From: Desulfobacterium sp.
GTDB taxonomy: Bacteria; Desulfobacterota; Desulfobacteria; Desulfobacterales; Desulfobacteraceae
Assembly: GCA_030145245.1 (NCBI GenBank)
Contig: JAQYWC010000030.1
Span: forward strand, 62,001 to 126,000
DNA: 64,000 bases
Direction of reading: 5' to 3'
Part shown: positions 46,301 to 54,941 of the stretch, piece by piece
Numbering within the stretch: position 1 is the first letter of the stretch
Layout: each line of letters opens with the position of its first letter
Made by a program: the position numbers and the translations under genes
Notes under the pieces: model-generated
Told to the model about the DNA's origin: nothing
Database searches by the model: none
Seen by the model: only the letters and a program-made list of their open reading frames with translations

Positions 46301-48225
46301 TGCTGACCACTGTTTTGTCTCCTGATGCTCAGACCCTCGCCGTTGCCAGCTATGGGGGGAATGTGGATCTTCTCGATATTAAGACAGCTGCGAAACAACC
46401 TGTGCCTGTCAATTTGAAATCCCAGGAGATAAGCAGTTTAGCCTTTGATAAGACCGGCGGATTGCTTTTGATCGGTACGGAAGCCATGTCTTCCGAGTCT
46501 CCTTCAATGCCCGGCCAATCGGGAGATGACCATATCGATTTCAAGGCGGTCTTTTGCATATGGGATATCCCCATGAATACAGAATTTTTTCGGAACACGG
46601 GTCATGATACAATTGTCTCTGTATGGTCCACCCCACAAAACACCCTCTCTTGGGCGACCCTTGGTGGAGCGATTTTCACACTTTATGTCCCCGAGGATGT
46701 GCCCTCCTGGCTTGCTGCCTTCACGGGAAAGATAGCACGAACAGAGTGGATTCCCAGTACGGATAGCTACCAGAATATCAGTGATTTTGCCCCTCAACCT
46801 GTTATCGGGGAATCTCCATGGGCAACCTTGGCCAATTGGTTGGTCTCTCCTACCATAAAGCGTACCGTGTGGCCAGGCAGTTTGATTCTTGTTGACAAAT
46901 TCGTTGAAACCCTTGTGGCTGCCGAGGATAATTTAGAGACTGCCATCCGGCTATATCCAACCAATGCCCCAGCGGTTATGTCACATACCCTCGACGGTGT
47001 GCGTGGCAGACATCCCTGGATACCCAAGCAATCCCGTCTTGCCTACCTGTACGGGATATGCAGGGAAATGGAATCCTGGGGAACGGCCACTGCAGACGCT
47101 TGGATTTCTGCTTGTAAGGCATATTGGTGGACCAATGATTTTGTATCGGCTGTCGATGCGGCCCAAAAGGCACATGGCCTGAATCCGGATGATGCGGAAA
47201 CCAATTGGTGTTTAGCCCAAGCGCTTCAGCTGAGCGGCAACCTTGAATGGACAGATGAATCTGCTCGTTACCTTCGCTCGGCAACCCAGACGTACAGATT
47301 ATCGAACCCCATGGAGCTCAATAAAATGGTTCAGTTCCACAGCACCTATTGGGAATGCCTGTGCCGACTTGATCGGCGCAAAGAGATCCCTCCCGCCTTT
47401 GCTGAATTCATGGATGTGATTCGTCCTTGGGGACAGCGGCAAATTGCGGTTTCCTTACTGCAGAGGATGGAAACTGTAAGTGCTTTGAGTTATACGACGT
47501 CTTCCCTGGTTAAAAATCTTGTGGACAACAGACTTGATGATCAAGCCAGGCAATGGGTGGCGTTCTGTCGGGCAACCATTGAATCGTTTAAAGAACTAAA
47601 TCCGAATGATGAATCGATACTGATAGCGGAAGATTATTTCAAATTGGTTGAGGCTGAACTTCTAATTTACAGTAAGCAAATCGGCCAGGCGGAGGATATT
47701 TATTATAACATGGATGATTCCAACAGCCCTCTTGTCAGGTTGTCTGCACAGTTAGGGATAGGGTGTTGCCGTGCCGCCCGGAATGACCCTTCCGGGGCAT
47801 TGAACTTGTTTCTCCCACTGAAAAGATACCTCCGTCTACCCATGGGAAATCCACCCGACCTGGATAAAACTTTCATAAATGGCCTGATTGATGTGTTGTA
47901 CCAAATGAGGCGAAGAGGGGTCGGGGCTGAGACTTTCCACACCATCGTTGAGGCGTTACCCTCTTCCGCTCTAACCGTGCTTAGTGTTCACCCGAAAGGG
48001 CAAGCTGCTCCGACAGGTATTCAGACGGGCGATATTATTTGGCGCTATAAGGGAGAACGTGTTCATAGCCTCTGTCAGCTTTACGACCTTCGGAATACTT
48101 TGATAGAACCGTTTACGGATATTCAGATTTTGCGTGGGGGAGCGTTTCACACCATGCAGATTCTTAGAGGCCAGCTTGGATTGGCTATATCGGAGAGGTT
48201 GTTGCCAGATGGTGCCGAAGGGTAA
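43387..48225 (+). CDS. TIR-domain membrane protein with beta-propeller, TPR and PDZ domains
   Basis: 1612 residues from ATG 43387 (GGGGGATTG upstream). Residues about 10-165 are a TIR domain (KYFAFISYSRQDIAEARWLQ, PFWDNIKGKLDASKYLIVLC, SARSPYVDKEIRHF, keeping the Glu expected in NAD-cleaving TIRs). A membrane helix follows (AILTTSIIAAMIFLISALGM). A short TPR-like block (GSQYLNNNSPGNALAAFAGA) leads into a very long WD40-type propeller region (about 300-1130; e.g. RLLTVGTDNTVRIWNIQNGE). TPR-like repeats follow (KAHGLNPDDAETNWCLAQAL), and the last 85 residues are a PDZ domain (GQAAPTGIQTGDIIWRYKGE). TIR is cytoplasmic; the rest would be across the membrane if there is one helix. A signalling or defence role is possible. 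Confidence 0.87.
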   Translation: MTHEKEVTGGFKYFAFISYSRQDIAEARWLQRKLEWYRFPNNIDEKCRPPHPRYIRPVVLDKTDLEVDEKPFWDNIKGKLDASKYLIVLCSAESARSPYVDKEIRHFLNNPERGANVADSIIPVLLEDDLESCLPAVLRDLGDTISMRNLPRMIADPGESCKQGRLNGLLQTVSILLHVKREDIMDRYRKAKKRTAILTTSIIAAMIFLISALGMWGVKSKTEQQAVRLYKEGSQYLNNNSPGNALAAFAGAVEVAHHEPSAARIALLMQTVTWPLFRFAGPPGDLSPYGHMLSVSGEKNTRLLNPVDFTDQARLNEKRPTYERLFMQTASANQSGEVRPLDKTKLYENSFVTYSGDGRYLATCAINANEQTFSGWRIIVRTHDGEEQFKCDIQAFPGALSLAHNGKHLAISHGKQIRIYSLYGDSSVHEIQCEDVVEKIAVAPEGNSVILLSGEELGVWQFQGNSFVRDQHWDLSSLFPVLTRDKLMKQNLEKEESNENTDLLMELYKDSKLNIPSGMQDENLKAMGLFNDHVQLSISPDGQFAGLGMGTHAALVSISHPESTPVGFRFIHRFSQLAFSPDSRHLAFAMDHYGRSGAVWVADTVTKTILTHKPRHPDGGIRHCQFDPMGTRLLTVGTDNTVRIWNIQNGEEVMAPIRVTTGPVKSAEFCENGRYICVACEDHTETWELGCAPSGIPRVSSGIVAANKCRTRDNMVVLARYFDSMASDDQMPPGEAVCFDLTSSRKKWQVPCSLRTGVREVDLSSSGETLLSCGQGISGYPPPTPGRRDDMVLVVNPDGDIPRQWPCPKQASLDFARWSPDSKHILVHLYDKQGSFLQILDGENLIPVSKEIRPEIATNNVFGSAIWHPSGNFIIATTTRHFPWDDGAPMHGGKVSQKRVLPHLFLYELNNHSHRAFPINTGEKSDLDALFVLPTSGEVVLRSTYSNASAAHIFFVDLASEGQRSAAFQSKVLTTVLSPDAQTLAVASYGGNVDLLDIKTAAKQPVPVNLKSQEISSLAFDKTGGLLLIGTEAMSSESPSMPGQSGDDHIDFKAVFCIWDIPMNTEFFRNTGHDTIVSVWSTPQNTLSWATLGGAIFTLYVPEDVPSWLAAFTGKIARTEWIPSTDSYQNISDFAPQPVIGESPWATLANWLVSPTIKRTVWPGSLILVDKFVETLVAAEDNLETAIRLYPTNAPAVMSHTLDGVRGRHPWIPKQSRLAYLYGICREMESWGTATADAWISACKAYWWTNDFVSAVDAAQKAHGLNPDDAETNWCLAQALQLSGNLEWTDESARYLRSATQTYRLSNPMELNKMVQFHSTYWECLCRLDRRKEIPPAFAEFMDVIRPWGQRQIAVSLLQRMETVSALSYTTSSLVKNLVDNRLDDQARQWVAFCRATIESFKELNPNDESILIAEDYFKLVEAELLIYSKQIGQAEDIYYNMDDSNSPLVRLSAQLGIGCCRAARNDPSGALNLFLPLKRYLRLPMGNPPDLDKTFINGLIDVLYQMRRRGVGAETFHTIVEALPSSALTVLSVHPKGQAAPTGIQTGDIIWRYKGERVHSLCQLYDLRNTLIEPFTDIQILRGGAFHTMQILRGQLGLAISERLLPDGAEG

Positions 48226-48473
48226 TGGATAGGAAGTGGTTTTTGTCAACAAAAGTATAAATCAAAAATTGAACCGCAAAAGAATCCTTTTAAAGACATC
48301 TCATTAGCTATGATAGTCGGTATTTCATTTTTACGTGTGCCCTTCAGGTTGAAACTTCATACTGAAAGGCCTCTTCAAGGTCTTCCAATATAAACCCGGG
48401 TGCTATTTTAAAATCAGGTTTATGATTGCCATCTCAAGAGCGGTAACGGCGATCGCATTATTCATGGCCATGC

Positions 48474-49151
48474 TCATCCACCAGTCAAATAAAAAAATAT
48501 TCCGAAAAAATGTGTGATACTCCCTCCCAGAACAAAAAGATGCCAGACCGTATGATTATATGGCATCTTTTCCCATGTATAAAATATAATTCCGAAAGTA
48601 TATGACAGCCCGCCAACGAGAAGCCAGAGAAGTAAATTCAACGGGACTGCCTGAAGCATTGGTTTTATTGCAACAACAATAATCCATCCCATGACAATAT
48701 AAAATAAGACAGAAATTTTGCTATAGCTGCCTGTCAGAAAAATCTTTGAGACAATACCACAGACAGCCATTGCCCAGACGATTCCGAAAAAAGTCCATCC
48801 CCAAGCACCGCCCATTGAAACTAAAACTATAGGGGTATACGATCCGGCTATTAGCAAATAAATTGACGAGTGATCCATGACTTTGAAAAAATGTTTTATT
48901 CGTTGATTGGAAAAACCATGATACAAGGTAGAGGACAAATACAAAAGAATCAGTGTGGCGCCGTATAGACTTAGGCTGACAACCCTCAGAGTATCCCCAT
49001 GCCCGGATGCAGAAACAACCAAAATAACGAGAGCTGCAATACTCATTGCTGCGCCGAGGCCATGGGTAATACTGTTTGCAATTTCTTCTCCCAACCTCTG
49101 AATTGCCGGGTCTGAAACGTCCTTATTTTTTGCTGACTTGCTGTTTTTCAT
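48474..49151 (-). CDS. HlyIII/PAQR-family membrane protein
   Basis: 225 residues from ATG 49151 (GGAG six bases upstream). Seven membrane helices with the family histidines: SITHGLGAAMSIAA, LSSTLYHGFSN and the late HLFVLGGSITHFFGI. A DHSSIYLLIAGSYTPI segment is typical. The family comprises putative metal-dependent membrane hydrolases or receptors (hemolysin III-like, YqfA); no haemolytic role should be assumed. It is isolated; the next gene to the right is on the same strand about 180 bases away. Confidence 0.93.
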   Translation of the reverse strand: MKNSKSAKNKDVSDPAIQRLGEEIANSITHGLGAAMSIAALVILVVSASGHGDTLRVVSLSLYGATLILLYLSSTLYHGFSNQRIKHFFKVMDHSSIYLLIAGSYTPIVLVSMGGAWGWTFFGIVWAMAVCGIVSKIFLTGSYSKISVLFYIVMGWIIVVAIKPMLQAVPLNLLLWLLVGGLSYTFGIIFYTWEKMPYNHTVWHLFVLGGSITHFFGIFFYLTGG

Positions 49152-49334
49152 ATCGACTCCGTAACGTTTCTCTTGAAAATACGTAATTTCCATTTTGCCA
49201 TTTTCTGCCTAAAACCCTTCCGTTCCGGCGAGATCCCCATGTTCCCAGCACTGGGTTGCGGCCAATCTAAGCGTTTGTCAGGCTCACCTTCCCCCAAACC
49301 ATCCCCCGATTCTGCTCTGCTTTTCTATACGGTA

Positions 49335-50441
49335 CTAATTCGCTGGACGCTCTTTTTTCCATTTTAAAACCGATCTCAGCCCCTCCTTTGCGACTCTCTT
49401 ACCTTGAACCTCATCAGACAACGCATAATTTATGGCATTAATCACATCCACGTTTCTTTTCGTATCATCTTCAAAAATTTCCCTGTCGAGAATTTCACGA
49501 AAAATTCTTCTGGCTTCTTGCAGCCGCCCTTCTGTTAAAATTTTTTGAAAAGCAACGTGGGGCTGCTGCTCTGCGTACCCGGACTCATCAAGTCGTTTAA
49601 GGATATACGTGAGGGTTCTGAGCGTTGGCATGAAACCAATTTTTTTTTCCAGTAGTGCTGAAAAGGCAGTTGGGATGGTCGATTGAACAGGTTTGCCCCT
49701 TGCCACAATCGTTCTTTTGGCTTTCCGGTCAATCTTAAACCTGTGGGCCTCTGCATGTCGGCACAGGTGTTCTGCCTGAAGTGACACCGCCTGAAGGTAG
49801 GCGCTTAAACTGTAGAAACCGGTGTGTATATGCTCAGGAAGCATTATACCACGCCTGCTGAGTACATATCGATATTTGTGATCGATCTCACCCCACGCTT
49901 CCTCAAAAATCGTTCGCAATTGTAGTTCTGTTTGAAGTCCTTTCAACTCATCGGAGGCATCGGATTCTTGCCCCAGCTCTACCTTGAAATGAATGGAAGA
50001 GTATCCACTATACCAAAGATCAAGTCCCTCCGGAATTGTATCACCCGGATCTACCGGCAGAATAAATGATCGTTTATGATCCGGTTTGCCAACGAATCGC
50101 AGGATCTTTTCATCTGCCAAAAGTTCAAGATATGCCTTGACGCTGTTAATATCCGAAAGGCGAAGGCATACAAGCCTAATTCCAAGTAAATCTCCAATTT
50201 TTTTTTGAAAATTGTTTCTGGTAATGGACTCTGCATCAGGTCCGGCTTTTTTATTCTCTTCATCGATTTTTTCTATGAGCCTGTTTTCCCCTTTAATTCG
50301 ATAAATGATTGTATGAAGGCTTTCTTTTGGGGATGCAGGATCATCTTTAATCAGACGGACAATGTACTGTGCAAGTCTTTCGTATTTCTGTTTTTCCTTA
50401 AAAAACGAGATCAGGATTTCTTCTTTCTGGCGTTTTCTCAT
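49335..50441 (-). CDS. Orphan RelA/SpoT-domain (ppGpp synthetase-like) protein
   Basis: 368 residues, ATG 50441 with GGAGG 8 bases upstream. The nucleotidyltransferase core is at residues about 40-220: IIYRIKGENRLIEKI, DLLGIRLVCLRLSD, YSGYSSIHFKVELG and TELQLRTIFEEAWGEIDHKY. No HD hydrolase, TGS or ACT domain. The C-terminal 150 residues are helical (RLQEARRIFREILDREIFED) and not known to me. It may be a small alarmone synthetase or a toxin of the toxSAS/CapRel type, but no antitoxin gene is adjacent. Confidence 0.85.
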   Translation of the reverse strand: MRKRQKEEILISFFKEKQKYERLAQYIVRLIKDDPASPKESLHTIIYRIKGENRLIEKIDEENKKAGPDAESITRNNFQKKIGDLLGIRLVCLRLSDINSVKAYLELLADEKILRFVGKPDHKRSFILPVDPGDTIPEGLDLWYSGYSSIHFKVELGQESDASDELKGLQTELQLRTIFEEAWGEIDHKYRYVLSRRGIMLPEHIHTGFYSLSAYLQAVSLQAEHLCRHAEAHRFKIDRKAKRTIVARGKPVQSTIPTAFSALLEKKIGFMPTLRTLTYILKRLDESGYAEQQPHVAFQKILTEGRLQEARRIFREILDREIFEDDTKRNVDVINAINYALSDEVQGKRVAKEGLRSVLKWKKERPAN

Positions 50442-50613
50442 ACGGCATGCCTCCCTGGTGAAACATCGTTGACTGAACTCCGATCGTTTGTTGTTTTATT
50501 GTAAAGGATTTACTATGCCGAACCAAGTACATGGTTTCCATAGCCCGATAGGGAGTTTAAAACGAATTCAGGTGAAAGCGTTCTGTTCTATATCAAAGTA
50601 AGCGCTCAGTAAA

Positions 50614-50814
50614 CTACACCCTGGCAGGCCCGATACAGTGGAGGAGGTCTTCACCAGTCAATCCCTGCTCTTTTGCATCGCTTTCGATCTTATAGAGGTT
50701 CTGGAGATATTTCAATGCCTGATCGTCAGATCCTGTTTTTGTCTTGCCGTTCTTTGGCTTTCCAGCCGTCTTGACGACATCAACGAATTTACCGCTTACA
50801 TCGCCCGGCATCAC
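50614..50814 (-). pseudogene. IS66-type transposase C-terminal fragment
   Basis: The minus-strand frame FVDVVKTAGKPKNGKTKTGS then DDQALKYLQNLYKIESDAKE resembles the end of IS66 TnpC transposases (ALxYIxxLYxIExxAK). The catalytic core is missing. It ends close to the RND fragment. Confidence 0.6.
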
Positions 50815-50825
50815 AGGTGTTATTA

Positions 50826-50935
50826 CTCAGGAGGATCCCATCGCTGGCAAATATGGCAGACACCTCCACCTCCATCAGGGAGGCCTTGGTACGGTCGATG
50901 TCCAGATACAGATAGGGGTACTTGCCGAGTAGAGG
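50826..50935 (-). pseudogene. Duplicated fragment of an RND efflux gene
   Basis: The minus strand encodes [20 protein letters not shown] then SAIFA, the same as residues near 57690-57776 of the RND gene. DNA identity over about 85 bases is high with the same orientation. The surrounding frame is truncated by unrelated sequence, so it is a stray copy. Confidence 0.8.
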
Positions 50936-51233
50936 GTAAAAGCATGGAGTTAGCCAAAAAATGACCCCCTCCACTTTCGAACCTGGGCTTAGGGGAACTG
51001 GGCCTGCTGCTGGGTTCACATGTCTCCAATTGTGAACGAGGCTTTGGATTTCTCCTTGACACAATATTTGCGCTCTTGTATTTTTCTATTTACGATTGTT
51101 AAAAAACGAGTTTTTCTAACTTCATTTTTCTAAAGTCGGCAAGGTGTCAATATCGCAAGAGAAACGGCGATATCTCCATTGCCGGCAAGAAAATTTTGAA
51201 GAACTGATATGAAAACATCCCCATTGGAATCTT

Positions 51234-52325
51234 ATGGACTTGCTGAATACCACAAATATGCAAGCCGGTTACACGATGATCATGCAGCCGGATGGCCGTG
51301 AATGGATGGTTGTTGCCATAAAAGGAACCTTTAATTTTCCGGCGGACGGCGGCCGTCCGAAATTGGCGGATGAGCAAGTTCCCTTGACGGAAGCGGATGC
51401 ATACACCGGAGAGCCAGGGCTGTCGGCGCCTGTTTATGAAAGCGATTATGCCAGATTCAAACAACGATGTGATGTTGTCTTAAACGGCAGCGCCTATTCC
51501 CCCAAGGGCGTTCCAGCGAAAAAGGTGCGGGTTTCGCTTTCAGTCGGTTCCATGCAAAAGTCTTTTCATGTAATCGGAAACAGGTATTGGAAAAAAGGAC
51601 TTGTTTTAAACTCCGCCTCAACTCCCCAGCCTTTCACCGTGATGCCCATATCCTATGACAATGCCTTTGGCGGCGTCGATAACACCCATGAAAAGCCCTC
51701 AAAACACAAGGCTTTTATGCTGAATCCCATCGGTGTCGGCTTTCATGCCAATCTAAAGGCAGAATTCTTCGACAGTAAGCCGTTGCCCAATACCGAAGAG
51801 ATCAATAAACCGGTAAAAAGTCCAACCGGAACTTACCGGCCAATGGCATTCGGTCAGGTGGGCCGCGGCTGGGAGCCCCGCTATAAACTGGCGGGAACCT
51901 ATGATCAAAACTGGCTGGATAACGTTTTTCCTTTTTTGCCGCCCGATTTCGATGATGCCTATTTCCAGTCCGCACCGGCAGATCAACAGATCGGGTACCT
52001 GCAAGGGGGGGAATCCGTTGTTTTACACAATCTGACCCCCCAGGGCCAGACACGTTTTTCAATCCCGAAGGTAAGTGTGCCCGTGGTTTTCTTTCTTAAG
52101 AAAGGCAAATTCCGAAAAGTCCGTGCTGCCGCAGATACCCTGACATTGGAGCCGGATATCGGCCGTTTCATGATCACCTGGCGTGCCGGCCTGCCCTTGA
52201 AAAAGAATATATTCGAGGTGGTACAGGTGTTGACCGGCAAGATGTCCAATGGATGGTGGCGGGCAAGGGAGGCAGGCAAGGCCTACTATCGCAGTTTAAA
52301 AGAACTGTCCCTACGACAAGAATAA
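51234..52325 (+). CDS. DUF2169-family T6SS-associated protein
   Basis: 363 residues. The pattern GREWMVVAIKGTFNFPADGG, DVVLNGSAYSPKGVPAKKVR and FTVMPISYDNAFGGVD, with YRPMAFGQVGRGWEPRYKLA and FFQSAP-like late segment YFQSAPADQQIGYLQGGESV, is typical of DUF2169, which occurs beside PAAR-like (DUF4150) cargo and acts as a loading adaptor in type VI secretion. No signal peptide. It is the first of four co-directional genes; the gap to the next is only 10 bases. Confidence 0.88.
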   Translation: MDLLNTTNMQAGYTMIMQPDGREWMVVAIKGTFNFPADGGRPKLADEQVPLTEADAYTGEPGLSAPVYESDYARFKQRCDVVLNGSAYSPKGVPAKKVRVSLSVGSMQKSFHVIGNRYWKKGLVLNSASTPQPFTVMPISYDNAFGGVDNTHEKPSKHKAFMLNPIGVGFHANLKAEFFDSKPLPNTEEINKPVKSPTGTYRPMAFGQVGRGWEPRYKLAGTYDQNWLDNVFPFLPPDFDDAYFQSAPADQQIGYLQGGESVVLHNLTPQGQTRFSIPKVSVPVVFFLKKGKFRKVRAAADTLTLEPDIGRFMITWRAGLPLKKNIFEVVQVLTGKMSNGWWRAREAGKAYYRSLKELSLRQE

Positions 52326-52335
52326 AGGATATGGC

Positions 52336-53376
52336 ATGAACACTCAAACCCTGGCGATCATAAAATCGGGCATGGTAAGCGCGGTGGGGTTGAGCGCGCC
52401 GGCGACCTGCGCGGCCATCAGATGCGGCCTCGACAATATTCAGGAAACCCGGTTCATGGATTCCGTCGGCGAGTGGATCAAGGGCAGTTCCGTGCCATTG
52501 GAGAAACGGTGGCGTTACAAATCGAAATTACGGCGTTTTATTGAACTGGCGGTTCGTGAAACCCTTTCCGGTTTTGATCGGCAGGAAATCAGCAAGATCC
52601 CTCTGCTCTTGTGCCTGGCCGAAAAGGACCGCCCCGGCAGACTGGATGAATTGGACGAATCCCTGATCAATGCCGTTCAAGACGCATCGGGATTGAGGTT
52701 CCATGCCAACTCAAGGGTTATCTCCAATGGACGCGTGGGTGGTGCGGAAGCCGTAAAAGAAGCATTTACGCTCATATATAAATTCGGTCATCCCTACTGC
52801 ATTGTTGCCGGAGCGGATACATTTCTGACGCCGGGTACGGTGGAAGCCTATGAGGAAAAAGAAAGACTTCTGACCAGCAACAACTCCAACGGCTTCATTC
52901 CCGGAGAAGGCGGCGCAGCAGTGCTCCTCGGTATCGGAGGCAACGGTGCCCAGCCTGAATTAAAGATCAAAGGCCTCGGATTTGGCAAGGAGGCTGCCAC
53001 CATTGAATCCGAAGAACCGCTGCGTGCCGACGGCCTGGTACAGGCCTTCAAATCCGCTTTTTCAGCGGCCGGATTAGCAATGCGGGATATGCACTACCGG
53101 GTGACCGATGACAATGGCGAACAATACAAATTCAAAGAGGGGAATCTGGCCGTGAGCCGCACCCTCCGGGATCATAAAGGCGAGATAGACTTCTGGCATC
53201 CTGCCGGGTGCATCGGCGAAGTCGGTGCGGCCGCCGTTCCCTTTGCCCTTGGCGTGGCCGAAGCGGCAGCCAGGAAGGGGTATTCGCGCGGGAAAAATGT
53301 ACTTTGCCATTTCAGCAACGATAATGACGATCGAGCGGCAATCATTTTAACCTTTGCCGAGAATGGAGACGGTTGA
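52336..53376 (+). CDS. Ketoacyl-synthase-like protein of a T6SS cargo module
   Basis: 346 residues with thiolase-fold features: SGMVSAVGLSAPATCAAIRC at the start, IVAGADTFLTPGTVEAYEEK and the conserved NGFIPGEGGAAVLLG. The usual nucleophile Cys of ketoacyl synthases is not seen; the corresponding region reads RVISNGRVGGAEAVKEAFTL, so it is probably not a condensing enzyme. Such degenerate KS proteins occur between DUF2169 and PAAR-like genes in T6SS islands. Its stop overlaps the next start (TGATG). Confidence 0.78.
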   Translation: MNTQTLAIIKSGMVSAVGLSAPATCAAIRCGLDNIQETRFMDSVGEWIKGSSVPLEKRWRYKSKLRRFIELAVRETLSGFDRQEISKIPLLLCLAEKDRPGRLDELDESLINAVQDASGLRFHANSRVISNGRVGGAEAVKEAFTLIYKFGHPYCIVAGADTFLTPGTVEAYEEKERLLTSNNSNGFIPGEGGAAVLLGIGGNGAQPELKIKGLGFGKEAATIESEEPLRADGLVQAFKSAFSAAGLAMRDMHYRVTDDNGEQYKFKEGNLAVSRTLRDHKGEIDFWHPAGCIGEVGAAAVPFALGVAEAAARKGYSRGKNVLCHFSNDNDDRAAIILTFAENGDG

Positions 53377-54278
53377 TGGCCAACGATGTATTTGCCAATG
53401 GGAGGGAGGTTTCCTGCAAGAAAGGTGATGGCAAGTCCATCTGCGCCTTTCCCGATGTTTGCATGACCCCCCCGGAGAATCCCGCAACGCCCCCTGGTGT
53501 CCCTGTCCCCTATCCCAACACAGGCATGTCCAAGGATATGACCAAAGGAAGTAAAAGTGTCAAGATCTCCGGTAAGGAGGTGATGCTTAAAAATAAATCC
53601 TATTTCAAAAAAAGCATTGGTGATGAAGCCGGCAGCGCAGCAAAAAAAGGTGTGGTCACCAGCGTAAACCGGGGTAAGGTTTATTTTGTTTCATGGTCTA
53701 TGGATGTAAAGATCGAAGGAGAGAATGTTGTCCGGCACCTGGACATGACGACCCATAATCATGCCTCTCCGATAGCAAATACGCCCATTACCAACCACAT
53801 AGACAATATGGCGACCGATCCGATTCCCGATTGTGATAAACTGAAAAGCAAAAGATCCGCCCTGAAAGCCAAAATGCCGAACACAAAAAAAAACAAAGCC
53901 ACGCTTGCCGTGGGGATGACCGTCAATAAGGGTGAGGTGTCTGTAAAAGCATCTGCCAGCTCCGTACGTGTCGGTCGAAGATATAATGGAAAATATAGAA
54001 ATTTTGCCAAGGGGATTAAGAAAAAAGGCACCTCTAATGCAAAAACCTGTGATAAACCACCCGAGCGCTTTAATTACCGCAAAGGACAGGCAAGACCGAA
54101 GCAGGGACATGCCGAGGCAAAATTGATAGAAGATTTTTTCAAGGCCGGCGGCCAAGGGACCTTGACCATCAGTGTCTCCAAAAAACCATGTGATGACTGT
54201 CAAAGACTAATTGATGAAGTAAATAAAGGTAAAAATGGTAAAGGTAAATGCAACAAGATAATAATTTGTCCGCAATAA
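53376..54278 (+). CDS. PAAR-like (DUF4150) effector with C-terminal deaminase-fold toxin
   Basis: 300 residues from ATG 53376. Residues 1-115 are DUF4150/PAAR-like (DVFANGREVSCKKGDGKSIC, TPPGVPVPYPNTGMSKDM, KSYFKKSIGDEAGSAAKKGV), the spike tip of type VI secretion. A linker (about 150-220) follows. The C-terminal part has the deaminase signature: HAE at 245-247 (GHAEAKLIEDFF) and PCDDC with Cys272 and Cys275 (LTISVSKKPCDDCQRLIDEV). This is the HxE...PCxxC zinc site of the bacterial toxin deaminases (DddA/SsdA-like superfamily). The target (DNA, RNA or nucleotide) is unknown. The downstream acidic protein is likely the immunity factor. Confidence 0.85.
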   Translation: MANDVFANGREVSCKKGDGKSICAFPDVCMTPPENPATPPGVPVPYPNTGMSKDMTKGSKSVKISGKEVMLKNKSYFKKSIGDEAGSAAKKGVVTSVNRGKVYFVSWSMDVKIEGENVVRHLDMTTHNHASPIANTPITNHIDNMATDPIPDCDKLKSKRSALKAKMPNTKKNKATLAVGMTVNKGEVSVKASASSVRVGRRYNGKYRNFAKGIKKKGTSNAKTCDKPPERFNYRKGQARPKQGHAEAKLIEDFFKAGGQGTLTISVSKKPCDDCQRLIDEVNKGKNGKGKCNKIIICPQ

Positions 54279-54293
54279 TCATGGAGTGACTCA

Positions 54294-54941
54294 ATGACAC
54301 TATCCTTTCCATACGCGCCAAAAGAAAAAATTCTTGCCATACCGATGTCCTATGACTGGGATGATTGGGACCCGTATGAAGTGATCGCTGAGCCCGATGA
54401 CAAATTGATCGACAGCCTTTCAAAACTGTCTTTCAGGGCAAACCTTACGTTTGCGTTAGGTTGTACTGAGTGGGTGGTTTTCCGGTTTTCCCATGTATCG
54501 GAAGATCCCATACCCTATCAGTATTTGGAAGCTTGTTGGGCATATAACATGTCGGATCAATTTGAGCCTCCGGAAGAACTCGAGGATGAAGAATGGAAAG
54601 GTTCTGTCCGGGGACCGATCAATATGGCCTTAATGACATCGCTCAATGTTATCTATGGATTCGAAGATGAAACTCCCGAGCCGGAAGCAGCGCTTTCAGA
54701 CCGGATCGCGCTTCATGTACTAAATTCAGCCCCCCTTTACATAAAATGGAGGGATCAGTTATTACAACGGCTCGAATACTATAAACGGGATGAAAAAGAC
54801 GTTCTTGGTGCCCCAATCCCCCGTGAGATCCTTGATATGAATGTAAAAATGGAGCCCGATCAATCGGACAAGCTTGTTAACAAGTTCCTGTCAGCTATTG
54901 AAATCCAGACCAATCCGTTTTTAGATATTTTTGAGGAATAG
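54294..54941 (+). CDS. Putative immunity protein for the deaminase effector
   Basis: 215 residues, strongly acidic (PPEELEDEEWKGSVRGPINM, EDETPEPEAALSDRIALHVL). No signal peptide or membrane segment. I do not recognise a family. The position, 15 bases behind the toxin gene, and the acidity that fits the basic toxin domain (GKNGKGKCNK) make an immunity role likely. It has tryptophan-rich stretches (DWDDWDPYEV) at the N-terminus. Confidence 0.55.
   Translation: MTLSFPYAPKEKILAIPMSYDWDDWDPYEVIAEPDDKLIDSLSKLSFRANLTFALGCTEWVVFRFSHVSEDPIPYQYLEACWAYNMSDQFEPPEELEDEEWKGSVRGPINMALMTSLNVIYGFEDETPEPEAALSDRIALHVLNSAPLYIKWRDQLLQRLEYYKRDEKDVLGAPIPREILDMNVKMEPDQSDKLVNKFLSAIEIQTNPFLDIFEE

Larger units (their letters stand above)
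50442..51233. other. Transposon debris region before the T6SS module
   Basis: Contains an IS66 fragment and an RND gene fragment described separately. A hairpin ATATCGC/GCGATAT (about 51150-51173) lies close to the DUF2169 start and may be an operator. No other gene is supported. Confidence 0.6.
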
